Assembly (NCBI GenBank): GCA_017452785.1
Contig: JAFTLT010000003.1
Location: 17,846 to 81,845 of the forward strand
Direction of reading: 5' to 3'
Length of the DNA: 64,000 bases
Source of the DNA: Clostridia bacterium
Lineage (GTDB): Bacteria > Bacillota > Clostridia > Oscillospirales > Acutalibacteraceae
The notes beneath the pieces are model-generated. The model did not search any database. It was not told the DNA's origin and worked only from the letters and a program-made list of their open reading frames with translations. Below, piece by piece: positions 51,466 to 59,756 of the stretch. Both the position numbers and the translations under genes were made by a program. How positions within the stretch are numbered: position 1 is the first letter of the stretch; the number at the start of each line of letters is the position of its first letter.

Positions 51466-52635
51466 TTATCTGACAACTGTAACAGAGTGTGTTTCCTCAA
51501 GGTGACACACTCCTATTTTTTGGCTCATAAGTGAGAAAAGATCCGTGTTTCTGCACTCGGCTTCATAGATTTCCTTCGCTCTGAGAGTGAGTTTTTCAGC
51601 CTCGGCATGCTTTGTTATTATGGGCAGTGATGTCTTATCTTTAGCCTCAGCCAAAAGAGAGAGGCCTCTTTCATTCGCGGCAAGAATTTTGATATATGGC
51701 GGCAGGCCCTCACTCCACTGTCTTTTCACGCCGAGATAAGCATTAAGCACTTCTCTGCGTACTCTTGACATTGTAAAATTTTTGCTCTTTGCTTTATCAT
51801 ATAAGCTGACAAGGCTGTCTGCAGTTTTTGCAGCCTGATAAATGCGTGAAGCAAGACCTGTGTCATCGCTGACATAAAGAGCGTATTCTTCCTTCGGCAT
51901 ACTCCTCAGGCGTGAAAGTATAGCTCTTTCACTATAGGCGAGTGAATAAGGCTCATAAGCATCATATAAACCGAAAAGCTCTAGCGGCACATAAGTCTTC
52001 CACTTTTCACCAAAGGGTAGGCGCCTCAATTTTGAGGCACTTGCAAAGCTGCCGCTTGTTTTTTCACTGTCATGATCTGCACCCTGACGCTTTATAGGGA
52101 TTATGCAGTTTTCTTTGCCGTAAAGACTCAACTGCCTAATATATTCCACTGCAAGAGTGTTGTTAGGTGAAGCGATTGCTTCAGCGCAGCTTTCACCGTA
52201 AAGACTGCTTATTGCTTTTTGCATTGCGGCAGGATAAGTTGCACCCTTTGCAGTTTCACTTTTTATTATGTCGGCAGCAGCCTTATCCTCTGCAGCCTCA
52301 GCACATTTTATAAGAAGCTCTTTATCCTCGTCTTCACAGCCGAAGGACAGCATATCAACGCCGAAATTCATCAGAAGCCCTACGCTGCCCCTTGCAAAGG
52401 TTTCAGCCGAAGCACAGCTGAAAGGCGTTGGCAGCTCTATAACAACATCTGCACCGCACAGCACGGCTGCTTTTGCTCTGAGCCACTTGTCAACGTGGGC
52501 ACATTCCCCTCTTTGCACAAAATTGCCGCTCATAACGCAGACTATAAAGTCCGCACCGGCTTCACGGGTCTTTTTTATATGATAAAGATGCCCGTTATGA
52601 AAAGGGTTATATTCACATACAATACCTGCTATCAT
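51466..52635 (-). CDS. tmcAL: tRNA(Met) cytidine acetate ligase-type nucleotidyltransferase
   Basis: 389 residues. N-terminal nucleotidyltransferase HIGH-like motif AGIVCEYNPFHNGHLYHI; SGNFVQRGE, and VIELPTPFSCASAETFA typical of the YlbM/TmcAL family; C-terminal helical region. The enzyme activates acetate with ATP and acetylates C34 of elongator tRNA-Met. Its partner gene mtaB, also a tRNA modifier, faces it. Start: ATG after AAAGGAGGCATCGGC. Confidence 0.93.
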   Translation of the reverse strand: MIAGIVCEYNPFHNGHLYHIKKTREAGADFIVCVMSGNFVQRGECAHVDKWLRAKAAVLCGADVVIELPTPFSCASAETFARGSVGLLMNFGVDMLSFGCEDEDKELLIKCAEAAEDKAAADIIKSETAKGATYPAAMQKAISSLYGESCAEAIASPNNTLAVEYIRQLSLYGKENCIIPIKRQGADHDSEKTSGSFASASKLRRLPFGEKWKTYVPLELFGLYDAYEPYSLAYSERAILSRLRSMPKEEYALYVSDDTGLASRIYQAAKTADSLVSLYDKAKSKNFTMSRVRREVLNAYLGVKRQWSEGLPPYIKILAANERGLSLLAEAKDKTSLPIITKHAEAEKLTLRAKEIYEAECRNTDLFSLMSQKIGVCHLEETHSVTVVR

Positions 52636-52753
52636 GCCGATGCCTCCTTTAATTTGCTATATCTAATCTTATATATTTTTGCTCACCATGTCAAGAATAA
52701 AATTAAGGACCGCCCCGAAAGACAGTCCTGTAATTTCATCATAGCCCTTGCTA

Positions 52754-52924
52754 TTAGCCTTCGCTGATTGCTTCAACGGGGCATGAACCTGCACAAGCAC
52801 CACATTCAATGCATGTATCAGCATCGATTACATACTTGCCGTCTCCCTCGCTGATTGCCTCAACAGGGCAGTCTGCTGCGCATGCGCCGCATGCAACGCA
52901 GTTGTCACCAATTACGTATGCCAT
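52754..52924 (-). CDS. 2[4Fe-4S] clostridial-type ferredoxin
   Basis: 56 residues with two CxxCxxCxxxCP motifs (CVACGACAADCP and CIECGACAGSCP), each followed by the same VEAISEG, the internal repeat of clostridial ferredoxins. Carries electrons for pyruvate oxidation, hydrogenase and other low-potential reactions in the cytosol. Start ATG follows TAAGGAGGAAACATAA. It stands alone between tmcAL and holB. Confidence 0.96.
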   Translation of the reverse strand: MAYVIGDNCVACGACAADCPVEAISEGDGKYVIDADTCIECGACAGSCPVEAISEG

Positions 52925-53086
52925 TTATGTTTCCTCCTTATAAATGTTTATCGTGATTTCATTTTAACACATAAAATAAAAATATCAATACCTTTTTCAA
53001 GGTTTTATGTGATTTTTATAAAAAAATTTTGTAATATTATGCATTTATTTTCTAAATTGTAAATTTATGCTTTTGTGCCGACGAGT

Positions 53087-53102
53087 GTTAGTTTTTACTA
53101 AC
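53087..53102. promoter_or_regulatory. Operator-like perfect inverted repeat upstream of holB
   Basis: GTTAGT TTTT ACTAAC, with imperfect extension to AGTGTTAGT/ACTAACCAACACT. It lies 30 bp upstream of the holB -35. A regulator site is possible. Confidence 0.4.
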
Positions 53103-53132
53103 CAACACTTATAAAAAATTAGTTTTTTGCTA

Positions 53133-53161
53133 TTGTAAAAACAATTATTTTATTGTATAAT
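53133..53161 (+). promoter_or_regulatory. Sigma-A promoter of holB–ricT
   Basis: -35 TTGTAA (53133–53138), 17-bp spacer, perfect -10 TATAAT (53156–53161). Confidence 0.65.
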
Positions 53162-53196
53162 AATTTGGAGTATGAATAAATATGTGAGGAATAAGT

Positions 53197-54078
53197 GTGT
53201 TTGAAGATATAAATATAACCCCGTCTCTTAAGAATACATTGCAGAATGCCCTTGACAATTCAAGGCTTTCCCATGCTCTTATACTTGAAGGCTCGGATGA
53301 AGCAACAAGGCTAAAGACAGCAAAGGCAATTGCCATGCACCTGCTGTGCAAAGGCAACAAACGACCCTGCGGTGTGTGCTCATCATGCATAAAGGTCATT
53401 GGTTCTTCTCACCCCGATCTTCACATACTCACCAAAGATGAAAAAAGCGCAATGATAAAGGTGGACACAGTCAGAGACATTAAGGCTAAGGCCACTGTGC
53501 TGCCAAACGACGGCGACAAGAGCGTGTTTATAATTACTGAAGCTCAGCTTATGAATGTGCAGGCTCAGAACGCACTGCTTAAAATTTTTGAGGAGCCCTC
53601 AAGACATGTCAGCTTTATACTTACCTGCCCATCAAAATCCTCGCTTCTTGAAACCATCACCTCAAGAGCAACTGCATACACTCTCGGTGAAGAAATAAGC
53701 ACCTTCTCGGATGAAAAATACAGTGAAGCTAAACAAACTGCAGCTGAACTGCTTGAGTGCTTCATAAGCGAAAACGAATTGCAGTTTATTAAAAAGACAG
53801 CAGTTTTCCGCAAGGATAAAAGCTATTTTCTGTTGACACTCAAAGCGGCACTGCCGATTATAAGAGATGCCCTTGTGCTCGCAAGCGGCGGCAGGGTACC
53901 AATAAGCGATAAGCAGGAAACAGCTAAAAAACTAAAAAGTGCCATGACTCAGAAAAAGCTGATGGAGCTTCTTGAGGTTACGGAAAAAATCATAGAAAAC
54001 ACCGAAAATGCGGCTAACCATAATTTAAGCATAACAAGACTCAGTGCCGTGTTTTACTCTATAAAGCAGAAAGGATAA
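53197..54078 (+). CDS. holB: DNA polymerase III delta' subunit
   Basis: 293 residues, starting at a GTG with GAGGAA upstream. The AAA+ clamp-loader layout is seen: SHALILEGSDE (degenerate P-loop, as expected for delta'), zinc module CxxxC...CGVCSSC...C, the sensor-type VFIITEAQLMNVQAQNALLK and the TSRA motif. Part of the clamp loader that places the sliding clamp on DNA. The usual Firmicute neighbour ricT follows by six bases; tmk, often upstream, is absent here. Confidence 0.92.
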   Translation: MFEDINITPSLKNTLQNALDNSRLSHALILEGSDEATRLKTAKAIAMHLLCKGNKRPCGVCSSCIKVIGSSHPDLHILTKDEKSAMIKVDTVRDIKAKATVLPNDGDKSVFIITEAQLMNVQAQNALLKIFEEPSRHVSFILTCPSKSSLLETITSRATAYTLGEEISTFSDEKYSEAKQTAAELLECFISENELQFIKKTAVFRKDKSYFLLTLKAALPIIRDALVLASGGRVPISDKQETAKKLKSAMTQKKLMELLEVTEKIIENTENAANHNLSITRLSAVFYSIKQKG

Positions 54079-54084
54079 TAAATT

Positions 54085-54954
54085 ATGGCAGAGGTAATAT
54101 CAGTCAGATTTAAAGAGGTGGGCAAAAACTACTATTTTGACCCGCAGGGAAAAGTATATAAAAACGGTGACAAGGTTATTGTTGAAACGGCAAGAGGGCT
54201 TGAGTTCGGTGAGGTTTCAATCGGCAACAGAGAAATTCCCGATGAAGAAATAACTGCACCCTTAAAGCCCGTTGTGCGTCCTGCAACGCAAAAGGATTTT
54301 TCCACCGTTGAGGAAAACAAGAAAAAGGAAAAAGAGGCTTTTGATATCTGCCATAAAAAAATTGCAGAGCACAAGCTGCTTATGAAGCTTGTCGACGTTG
54401 AATATACCTTTGACAGAAATAAGATTCTTTTCTACTTCACAGCTGATAACAGAGTGGATTTCAGAGAGCTTGTCAAGGATCTTGCATCCATTTTTCACAC
54501 AAGAATTGAGCTTCGTCAGATAGGTGTCAGAGACGAAAGCAAAAAGGTAGGCGGCCTCGGCATTTGCGGCAGACCCTTCTGCTGCAGTACCTTCCTTGGC
54601 TCATTTCAGCCTGTTTCAATCAAAATGGCAAAGGAACAGAGTCTTTTCCTCAGCACCGCAAAAATCAGCGGCACCTGCGGCAGACTTATGTGCTGCCTTA
54701 AATATGAGCAAGAAGCCTACGAACACCTTCTCAGAGTAACACCTAAAAACGGTGCTGTTGTGGACACTGCCGAGGGCAGAGGCACTGTTGTTGATTTTAA
54801 TCTGCTCACAGGCAGGCTGAAGGTTTCTCTTGATAAAAGACCTGAGGCTGCACCGATTGAAGTGAACAGAAAAGAAGTCAAGCTGATAAAAGACAATCAG
54901 ATCAAGGTCGACCAAAAGGATATTGAAGAGCTCGGCGCAATGGAAGGCAACTGA
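54085..54954 (+). CDS. ricT: PSP1-domain protein RicT (YaaT)
   Basis: 289 residues. PSP1 domain KVIVETARGLEFGEVSIG, followed by GLGICGRPFCCSTFL and ISGTCGRLMCCLKYE, the Cys-rich motifs that bind an Fe–S cluster in the RicAFT complex. In B. subtilis the complex promotes RNase Y-dependent mRNA maturation and affects sporulation and competence. Conserved partner of holB. Start ATG six bases after the holB stop. Confidence 0.93.
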   Translation: MAEVISVRFKEVGKNYYFDPQGKVYKNGDKVIVETARGLEFGEVSIGNREIPDEEITAPLKPVVRPATQKDFSTVEENKKKEKEAFDICHKKIAEHKLLMKLVDVEYTFDRNKILFYFTADNRVDFRELVKDLASIFHTRIELRQIGVRDESKKVGGLGICGRPFCCSTFLGSFQPVSIKMAKEQSLFLSTAKISGTCGRLMCCLKYEQEAYEHLLRVTPKNGAVVDTAEGRGTVVDFNLLTGRLKVSLDKRPEAAPIEVNRKEVKLIKDNQIKVDQKDIEELGAMEGN

Positions 54955-55133
54955 TATTAAGAAACCCGACAAGGTTTAACGGAGCATATTTTCACTGTAG
55001 CTGTGTTAAAAAGCCTTTAAAGGCACGAGTATTGCGAGGCGAAAAAATCAACAAAGGCGGCATAAATCGAGCATTTCAGACTTGTTGTGTTCGACTACCG
55101 CCAACTTACAGACGAAAGGAAAGGAAAAATCAA

Positions 55134-55808
55134 ATGGAAAATGTATTCTCAGGTGAAATTTTAAATATTACCCCCTTCAAGAAAGGCTTTGTTTTTGCCA
55201 CAAAAAGCGTGGCTGCAGACGGCAGATTAAAAGCAAATTTTTACGGCTATGATGCTGTGAACGATAAATTCACTCACATTAAAAAGTCTGTTTATCTTAA
55301 AATCAAATTCGGCTATGAGTATGAAGAAATTGCCGAGCAGTTGGGCGACTATGTTTCATGTGATGTGGGTGTGCTCAATGACAACAGAATTATGGCTATA
55401 TTCCCCAGCGGTGAATATAATATCTTTAACACTGACGGCACTCTCAATGTTTCATCACTGCTGACATATCACGGTGCCCCTGTTTGCGATATAGCTGTTG
55501 ACGGTGCCTATGTCTGGTGTGCAGTGCCCACAGAGAATGCAATTATCAAATATTCACCCCGTGAGGGCAGAATTCTTCTTCGTGTTGGCGGCGGTGATGC
55601 AACTGCCTTTGAAACACCTTGTGCAGTTACACTTCACGGCAGCACCCTTTATATCTGCAATCAGAGCTCTAAAAAAATCCGTACCCTTAACATTCAGACC
55701 AATTCAGTAAGAGACTACCGTGTTTTCAATGAAAAGGTTTATAAGTATATCAATGTTATGGGCAGAGAGTTTGTCTGGCTCAAATCAGGACTATATATCT
55801 TAGATTAA
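55134..55808 (+). CDS. Uncharacterised beta-propeller-like protein
   Basis: 224 residues from the ATG at 55134, which has GAAAGGA upstream; a 34-codon upstream extension has no ribosome site and low-quality sequence. Repeated strands such as VGVLNDNRIMAIFPSGEYNI, VCDIAVDGAYVWCAVP and VTLHGSTLYICNQSSKKIRT resemble NHL/six-bladed propeller blades, about 40 residues each. No signal peptide. I do not recognise a specific family. It follows ricT by about 180 bp, so its own transcript is likely. A binding or scaffold role would fit but is not shown. Confidence 0.65.
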   Translation: MENVFSGEILNITPFKKGFVFATKSVAADGRLKANFYGYDAVNDKFTHIKKSVYLKIKFGYEYEEIAEQLGDYVSCDVGVLNDNRIMAIFPSGEYNIFNTDGTLNVSSLLTYHGAPVCDIAVDGAYVWCAVPTENAIIKYSPREGRILLRVGGGDATAFETPCAVTLHGSTLYICNQSSKKIRTLNIQTNSVRDYRVFNEKVYKYINVMGREFVWLKSGLYILD

Positions 55809-55810
55809 TA

Positions 55811-56074
55811 CAGAATGCAGAGTGCAGAATTGTAGTCGCACTTTTACCACTCACAAACCTTAAGTTTCTCCCCGCAGAACTGAAGCTCGAAAGAGAACAA
55901 TTTTATCAATCTTAATTAAGAACGGCAGGTTACTACCAAATCGGTAGTGACCTGCTGAATTTTTATAATTGCGAGAGGCGGATTTGATACCAACCCACTC
56001 TGCAGGTAAAATACTTGCTTATCAATTAGAAGCAAACACACGACCGCAATTCTGCACTCTGCCTTCTGCACTTT
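55811..56074 (-). repeat. Composite interspersed repeat, copy H (F/G type, no cloverleaf)
   Basis: Inverted TGCAGAG heptamers at 55812–55829 and 56047–56072. Read on the minus strand it carries GCAATTGCGGTCGTG-like start (AATTGCGGTCG), TACCTGCAGAGTGGGTTGGT, the GCAGGTCACTACC hairpin and TTAATTAAGATTGATAAAA, the F/G-type blocks. Contains the terminator at 55925–55965. Confidence 0.8.
55925..55965 (+). terminator. Terminator within repeat copy H
   Basis: GCAGGTTACTACC AAATC GGTAGTGACCTGC with one G–T pair, then TGAATTTTTAT. Serves the propeller-like gene. Confidence 0.8.
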
Positions 56075-56091
56075 AAATGCAATTTTGCATT

Positions 56092-56661
56092 TTACTTCGG
56101 GAACAGCTCTGTAGCTTTGCTCACCGGCTTTTCGGTCGGCTCAATTTCACTGAGATAAGTGTTATAAACCGTCACCTGACACACAAGAGGTGTGGAATAA
56201 TAAACAAAATAGAAATTGCCCTGCTGTTTTGTCAGCTCGCCCTCTTTCAAAAAGGAGCTGAGTTCACCAAGGGAAAATTCACCGATGATCGCATCGGCAG
56301 CGTACCTGTCAAAAGAGCAGAAGGTCTGGAGTGTGTTTTTTAGTATGGAAAGAAATTTTTTACTGTCTGCAGAAATATTTTCACTTTGCTCACCTTTTTC
56401 ATTGAGCTTTGTCATCATCACCCTGCACTCCATAATTTTGCCGTCGGGAGCTTCTTTGAGGGTGAGAAGAACATTGCCGTTTATGAGCTTAAATTCCCTG
56501 CTTTCCTGCTGAATGAAGATAAAATCCGTTAAATCTATATCACTGTCCGCCACCTCATTGTAAGAGGCAACAAAGCCGCTTAAATCCATAAACTGACTTT
56601 TTGAGCAGGCTGTGAGCATAATAATTAATATCAGGCAAAACGGCAACCTAAAATGTCTCAT
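56092..56661 (-). CDS. Lipoprotein of unknown function
   Basis: 189 residues. A lipoprotein signal peptide with lipobox LTAC (Cys19), then a mature domain of about 170 residues with alternating strands and helices (FVASYNEVADSDIDLTDFIF; QQGNFYFVYYSTP). No motif identifies a family. Anchored on the outer face of the membrane. Divergent from the deo operon and ending in repeat copy H. ATG follows AAGGGTGATGTT. Confidence 0.75.
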   Translation of the reverse strand: MRHFRLPFCLILIIMLTACSKSQFMDLSGFVASYNEVADSDIDLTDFIFIQQESREFKLINGNVLLTLKEAPDGKIMECRVMMTKLNEKGEQSENISADSKKFLSILKNTLQTFCSFDRYAADAIIGEFSLGELSSFLKEGELTKQQGNFYFVYYSTPLVCQVTVYNTYLSEIEPTEKPVSKATELFPK

Positions 56662-56713
56662 AACATCACCCTTATATCTTTATGAAAAGTTAAGGGGAAT
56701 TATATCATTATGT

Positions 56714-56742
56714 TTGACTTTTTATGCTTATGGATGTAATAT
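56714..56742 (+). promoter_or_regulatory. Sigma-A promoter of the deo operon
   Basis: -35 TTGACT (56714–56719), 17-bp spacer, -10 TAATAT (56737–56742). A second TATAAT lies ten bases further down. No operator is obvious. Confidence 0.55.
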
Positions 56743-56772
56743 TAAGATATAATATTTAGTGAGGTATCAGTT

Positions 56773-57438
56773 ATGGATATTAAAGAAATTTTATCAAAGG
56801 TTGACCATACTCTCCTCTCGCAGAGTGCAACATGGAATGAGATTAAAGCTATATGTGATGACGGCATAAAATACGGCTGTGCAAGCGTTTGCATTCCCCC
56901 GTCATATGTAAAAAAGGCAAAGGATTATGTGGGAAACAGCCTTAAAATATGCACAGTTATCGGCTTTCCCAACGGATATAGCACCACTGCAGTTAAATGT
57001 TTTGAGGCTGCCGAAGCAGTAAAAGAGGGTGCCGATGAAATCGATATGGTTATCAATATCGGTATGCTCAAAGATAAAAGATATGAGGATGTGCTCGGTG
57101 AAATCAAAGCAATAAAAGACAGCTGCAGCGGCAAACTGCTTAAGGTTATTATTGAAACCTGCCTTCTCAGTGAAGAAGAGAAAATTAAAATGTGCGAAAT
57201 CGTGTCAAAAAGCGGTGCCGACTATATCAAAACCTCAACAGGCTTTTCCACGGGCGGTGCAACAAGAGAGGATATTGCTCTTTTCAAAGCCAATGTAGAG
57301 CCTCACCTTAATATCAAGGCTGCAGGTGGCATTGCAAGCATAAAGGATGCAGAGGATATGCTGTCTCTGGGAGCAAACAGACTTGGCACCAGCAGAATAG
57401 TTAAAATAGTCAAAAACGAAGAAGGCTTCGGCTATTAA
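56773..57438 (+). CDS. deoC: Deoxyribose-phosphate aldolase
   Basis: 221 residues. Signature KVDHTLLSQSATWNEI, GFPNGYSTTAVKCFEA, EIDMVINIGML, the Schiff-base Lys in LLKVIIETCLL and DYIKTSTGFSTGGAT, and GAN-RLGTSR phosphate site. Splits deoxyribose-5-phosphate into acetaldehyde and glyceraldehyde-3-phosphate, feeding glycolysis. First gene of a five-gene nucleoside-salvage operon with very short gaps (11, 4, 1 and 4 bases). GAGGTATCAGTT precedes ATG. Confidence 0.97.
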   Translation: MDIKEILSKVDHTLLSQSATWNEIKAICDDGIKYGCASVCIPPSYVKKAKDYVGNSLKICTVIGFPNGYSTTAVKCFEAAEAVKEGADEIDMVINIGMLKDKRYEDVLGEIKAIKDSCSGKLLKVIIETCLLSEEEKIKMCEIVSKSGADYIKTSTGFSTGGATREDIALFKANVEPHLNIKAAGGIASIKDAEDMLSLGANRLGTSRIVKIVKNEEGFGY

Positions 57439-57449
57439 GGAGGATAATT

Positions 57450-58175
57450 ATGTCAGTTTCAACACCTCACATCTGCCTGCCTGAGGGCGTCAGTTTTGCA
57501 AAAACCGTGCTTATGCCCGGTGACCCTCTCAGAGCAAAAATGATTGCAGAAACATTTCTTGAAAATCCCACCCTCATCAATAACATAAGAGGTATTCAGG
57601 GATATAACGGCACCTATAAGGGTCACAAGGTCAGTGTTATGGCAAGCGGTATGGGTATGCCGTCTATAGGAATATATTCCTATGAGCTTTATAATTTCTT
57701 CGGCGTTGAAAATATTATCCGTGTGGGCTCTGCAGGCGGTCTTAGTGATGAAGTAAAGCTTCGTGACATTGTTGCAGGCATAGGCGCCAACACTAACTCT
57801 AATTTCGGTGCTCAATACGGTGTTACGGGCACTATTGCTCCCACCTGCTCTTATGCCCTGCTCACTGCCGCTGTGGACTCTGCCGAAGACTTGGGTCTTT
57901 CTCTCAAGGTTGGCAATCTCTTTTCAAGTGACACATTTTATGATGCTGACCCTGATTGCCACAGAAAGTGGAAGGATGTGGGCTCACTCGCTGTTGAAAT
58001 GGAAGCGGCGGCACTTTATCTCACAGCTATGAAAGCAGGCAAAAACGCTCTTGCAATCTGCACTATATCCGATATACCTGCCAAAGGTGAAGGCTGCAGT
58101 GCCGAGGAGAGACAGAACACCTTTACGGATATGATGAAAATTGCCCTTGAGACGGCAATAAGAATGGATAAGTGA
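57450..58175 (+). CDS. deoD: Purine-nucleoside phosphorylase (DeoD, hexameric)
   Basis: 241 residues, NP-I family. MPGDPLRAKMIAE phosphate-binding start, SGMGMPSIGIYSYEL, RVGSAGGL, EMEAAAL substrate site and the catalytic Asp in TISDIPAKGE. Converts purine (deoxy)ribonucleosides to free base and sugar-1-phosphate, which DeoB then uses. GGAGGATAATT precedes the ATG. Confidence 0.96.
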   Translation: MSVSTPHICLPEGVSFAKTVLMPGDPLRAKMIAETFLENPTLINNIRGIQGYNGTYKGHKVSVMASGMGMPSIGIYSYELYNFFGVENIIRVGSAGGLSDEVKLRDIVAGIGANTNSNFGAQYGVTGTIAPTCSYALLTAAVDSAEDLGLSLKVGNLFSSDTFYDADPDCHRKWKDVGSLAVEMEAAALYLTAMKAGKNALAICTISDIPAKGEGCSAEERQNTFTDMMKIALETAIRMDK

Positions 58176-58179
58176 TTTA

Positions 58180-59349
58180 ATGATTAAACGAGTCTTTTTA
58201 ATTGTGCTCGACTCCTTCGGCATAGGTGAAATGCCTGACAGCAGTCTTTACGGTGATAAGGGAAGTAACACACTTCACTCATGCTTTTTGCAGGATAGCT
58301 TCCGTGTACCTAATATGGCTAAGCTCGGTCTATATAATATTGACGGAGTTTCCTTTGGCGAAAAGCAGAAAAAGCCCCTTGGTGCATATGGCAGAATGAC
58401 CGAAAAAAGCAAAGGCAAAGACACCACAACCGGTCATTGGGAAATTGCAGGGCTTATATCCGAAAAGGCATTTCCAACTTATCCTGATGGCTTTCCCGAC
58501 GAAATAATATGTGAATTTGAAAGAAAAACGTGCAGAAAAGTCCTTTGCAATAGGCCTTATTCAGGCACTAAGGTTATCGAGGATTACGGCAAAGAGCACA
58601 TTGAAAGCGGAGCTCTTATAGTTTACACGTCAGCTGACAGTGTCTTTCAGATAGCTGCCCACGAAAATGTTGTTCCTATAGAAACACTCTATGAATACTG
58701 CCGGATCGCAAGAGAAATTCTCACCGGTGACCACGCTGTGGGCAGAGTTATTGCAAGACCCTTTGACGGTGAATATCCCCATTTCAGGCGTACACCGAGA
58801 CGCCACGATTTTTCACTTGTGCCCCCTCATAACACTCTGCTTGATGAAATGAATACTGATGGGTTTAAGGTTATTCCCATAGGCAAAATATACGATATTT
58901 TTGCAGGAAAGAGCCTTGAAAAATCCTTTCCCACCGAAAGCAACAAGCAGGGTATGGAGCTGACAATGAAGGCTCTTTATGAGGATTTCACCGGTCTGTG
59001 CTTCACAAACCTTGTTGACTTTGATATGCTTTACGGTCACAGAAACGATGCGGCAGGGTACGCTAAGGCACTGAGTGAATTTGATTTATGGCTCGGTGAC
59101 TTTATAAACGAAATGAAAGACAGTGACCTGCTTATGATAACTGCCGACCACGGCTGTGACCCACTCACAGAAAGCACCGACCATTCAAGAGAATACACTC
59201 CCCTGCTTATTTTTGGCAGCAAGGTTAAAAATATAAATCTCGGCACAAGAGGCAGCTTTTCGGATATAGGAAAAACAATTGCTGACATTTTTGCCATAAA
59301 CTCAAAAATCAGCGGCAAGAGCTTCATAAATGAAATATTGGAGAAATAA
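58180..59349 (+). CDS. deoB: Phosphopentomutase
   Basis: 389 residues of the alkaline-phosphatase superfamily. Metal-binding IVLDSFGIGEMPD, the phospho-Thr region GKDTTTGHWEIAG, and the second metal set in ITADHGCDP and TDHSREYTPLL. Converts (deoxy)ribose-1-phosphate to the 5-phosphate, linking DeoD and Pdp to DeoC. Starts four bases after deoD, on the ribosome site inside the end of that gene. Confidence 0.97.
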   Translation: MIKRVFLIVLDSFGIGEMPDSSLYGDKGSNTLHSCFLQDSFRVPNMAKLGLYNIDGVSFGEKQKKPLGAYGRMTEKSKGKDTTTGHWEIAGLISEKAFPTYPDGFPDEIICEFERKTCRKVLCNRPYSGTKVIEDYGKEHIESGALIVYTSADSVFQIAAHENVVPIETLYEYCRIAREILTGDHAVGRVIARPFDGEYPHFRRTPRRHDFSLVPPHNTLLDEMNTDGFKVIPIGKIYDIFAGKSLEKSFPTESNKQGMELTMKALYEDFTGLCFTNLVDFDMLYGHRNDAAGYAKALSEFDLWLGDFINEMKDSDLLMITADHGCDPLTESTDHSREYTPLLIFGSKVKNINLGTRGSFSDIGKTIADIFAINSKISGKSFINEILEK

Positions 59350-59350
59350 A

Positions 59351-59752
59351 ATGACAGAACTCGAACTTATAAAAAAAGCAAAAGAGGCAGCAAAAATGGC
59401 ATATGTGCCCTATTCACATTTTACTGTAGGTGCGGCACTTCTTTGCAAGAACGGCAAAATTTACACCGGCTGCAACATTGAAAACGCTGCCTACTCCCCC
59501 ACAAACTGCGCAGAGAGAACTGCATTTTTCAAAGCAATCAGCGAGGGCGAAAAAAATTTTGAAGCTATTGCAATTGTTGGAGGAAAAAGCTGCAATTTCA
59601 CCGATTACTGCACCCCTTGCGGAGTTTGCAGGCAGGTTATGGCTGAATTCTGCAGCAAGGATTTCAGAGTTATTCTTGGCAAAAACGGTGAGGATTTCAG
59701 GGTTATAACCCTTCGCAATCTGCTTCCCGACAGTTTCACCTTAAAGGAGTAA
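59351..59752 (+). CDS. cdd: Cytidine deaminase
   Basis: 133 residues from the ATG at 59351, one base after the deoB stop; GGAGAAATAAA is the ribosome site. Zinc site: CAERTAFFKAI (Cys and catalytic Glu) and PCGVCRQ. Substrate motif CNIENAAYSPT. Converts cytidine and deoxycytidine to the uridine forms, which Pdp then phosphorolyses. Confidence 0.97.
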   Translation: MTELELIKKAKEAAKMAYVPYSHFTVGAALLCKNGKIYTGCNIENAAYSPTNCAERTAFFKAISEGEKNFEAIAIVGGKSCNFTDYCTPCGVCRQVMAEFCSKDFRVILGKNGEDFRVITLRNLLPDSFTLKE

Positions 59753-59756
59753 AAAA

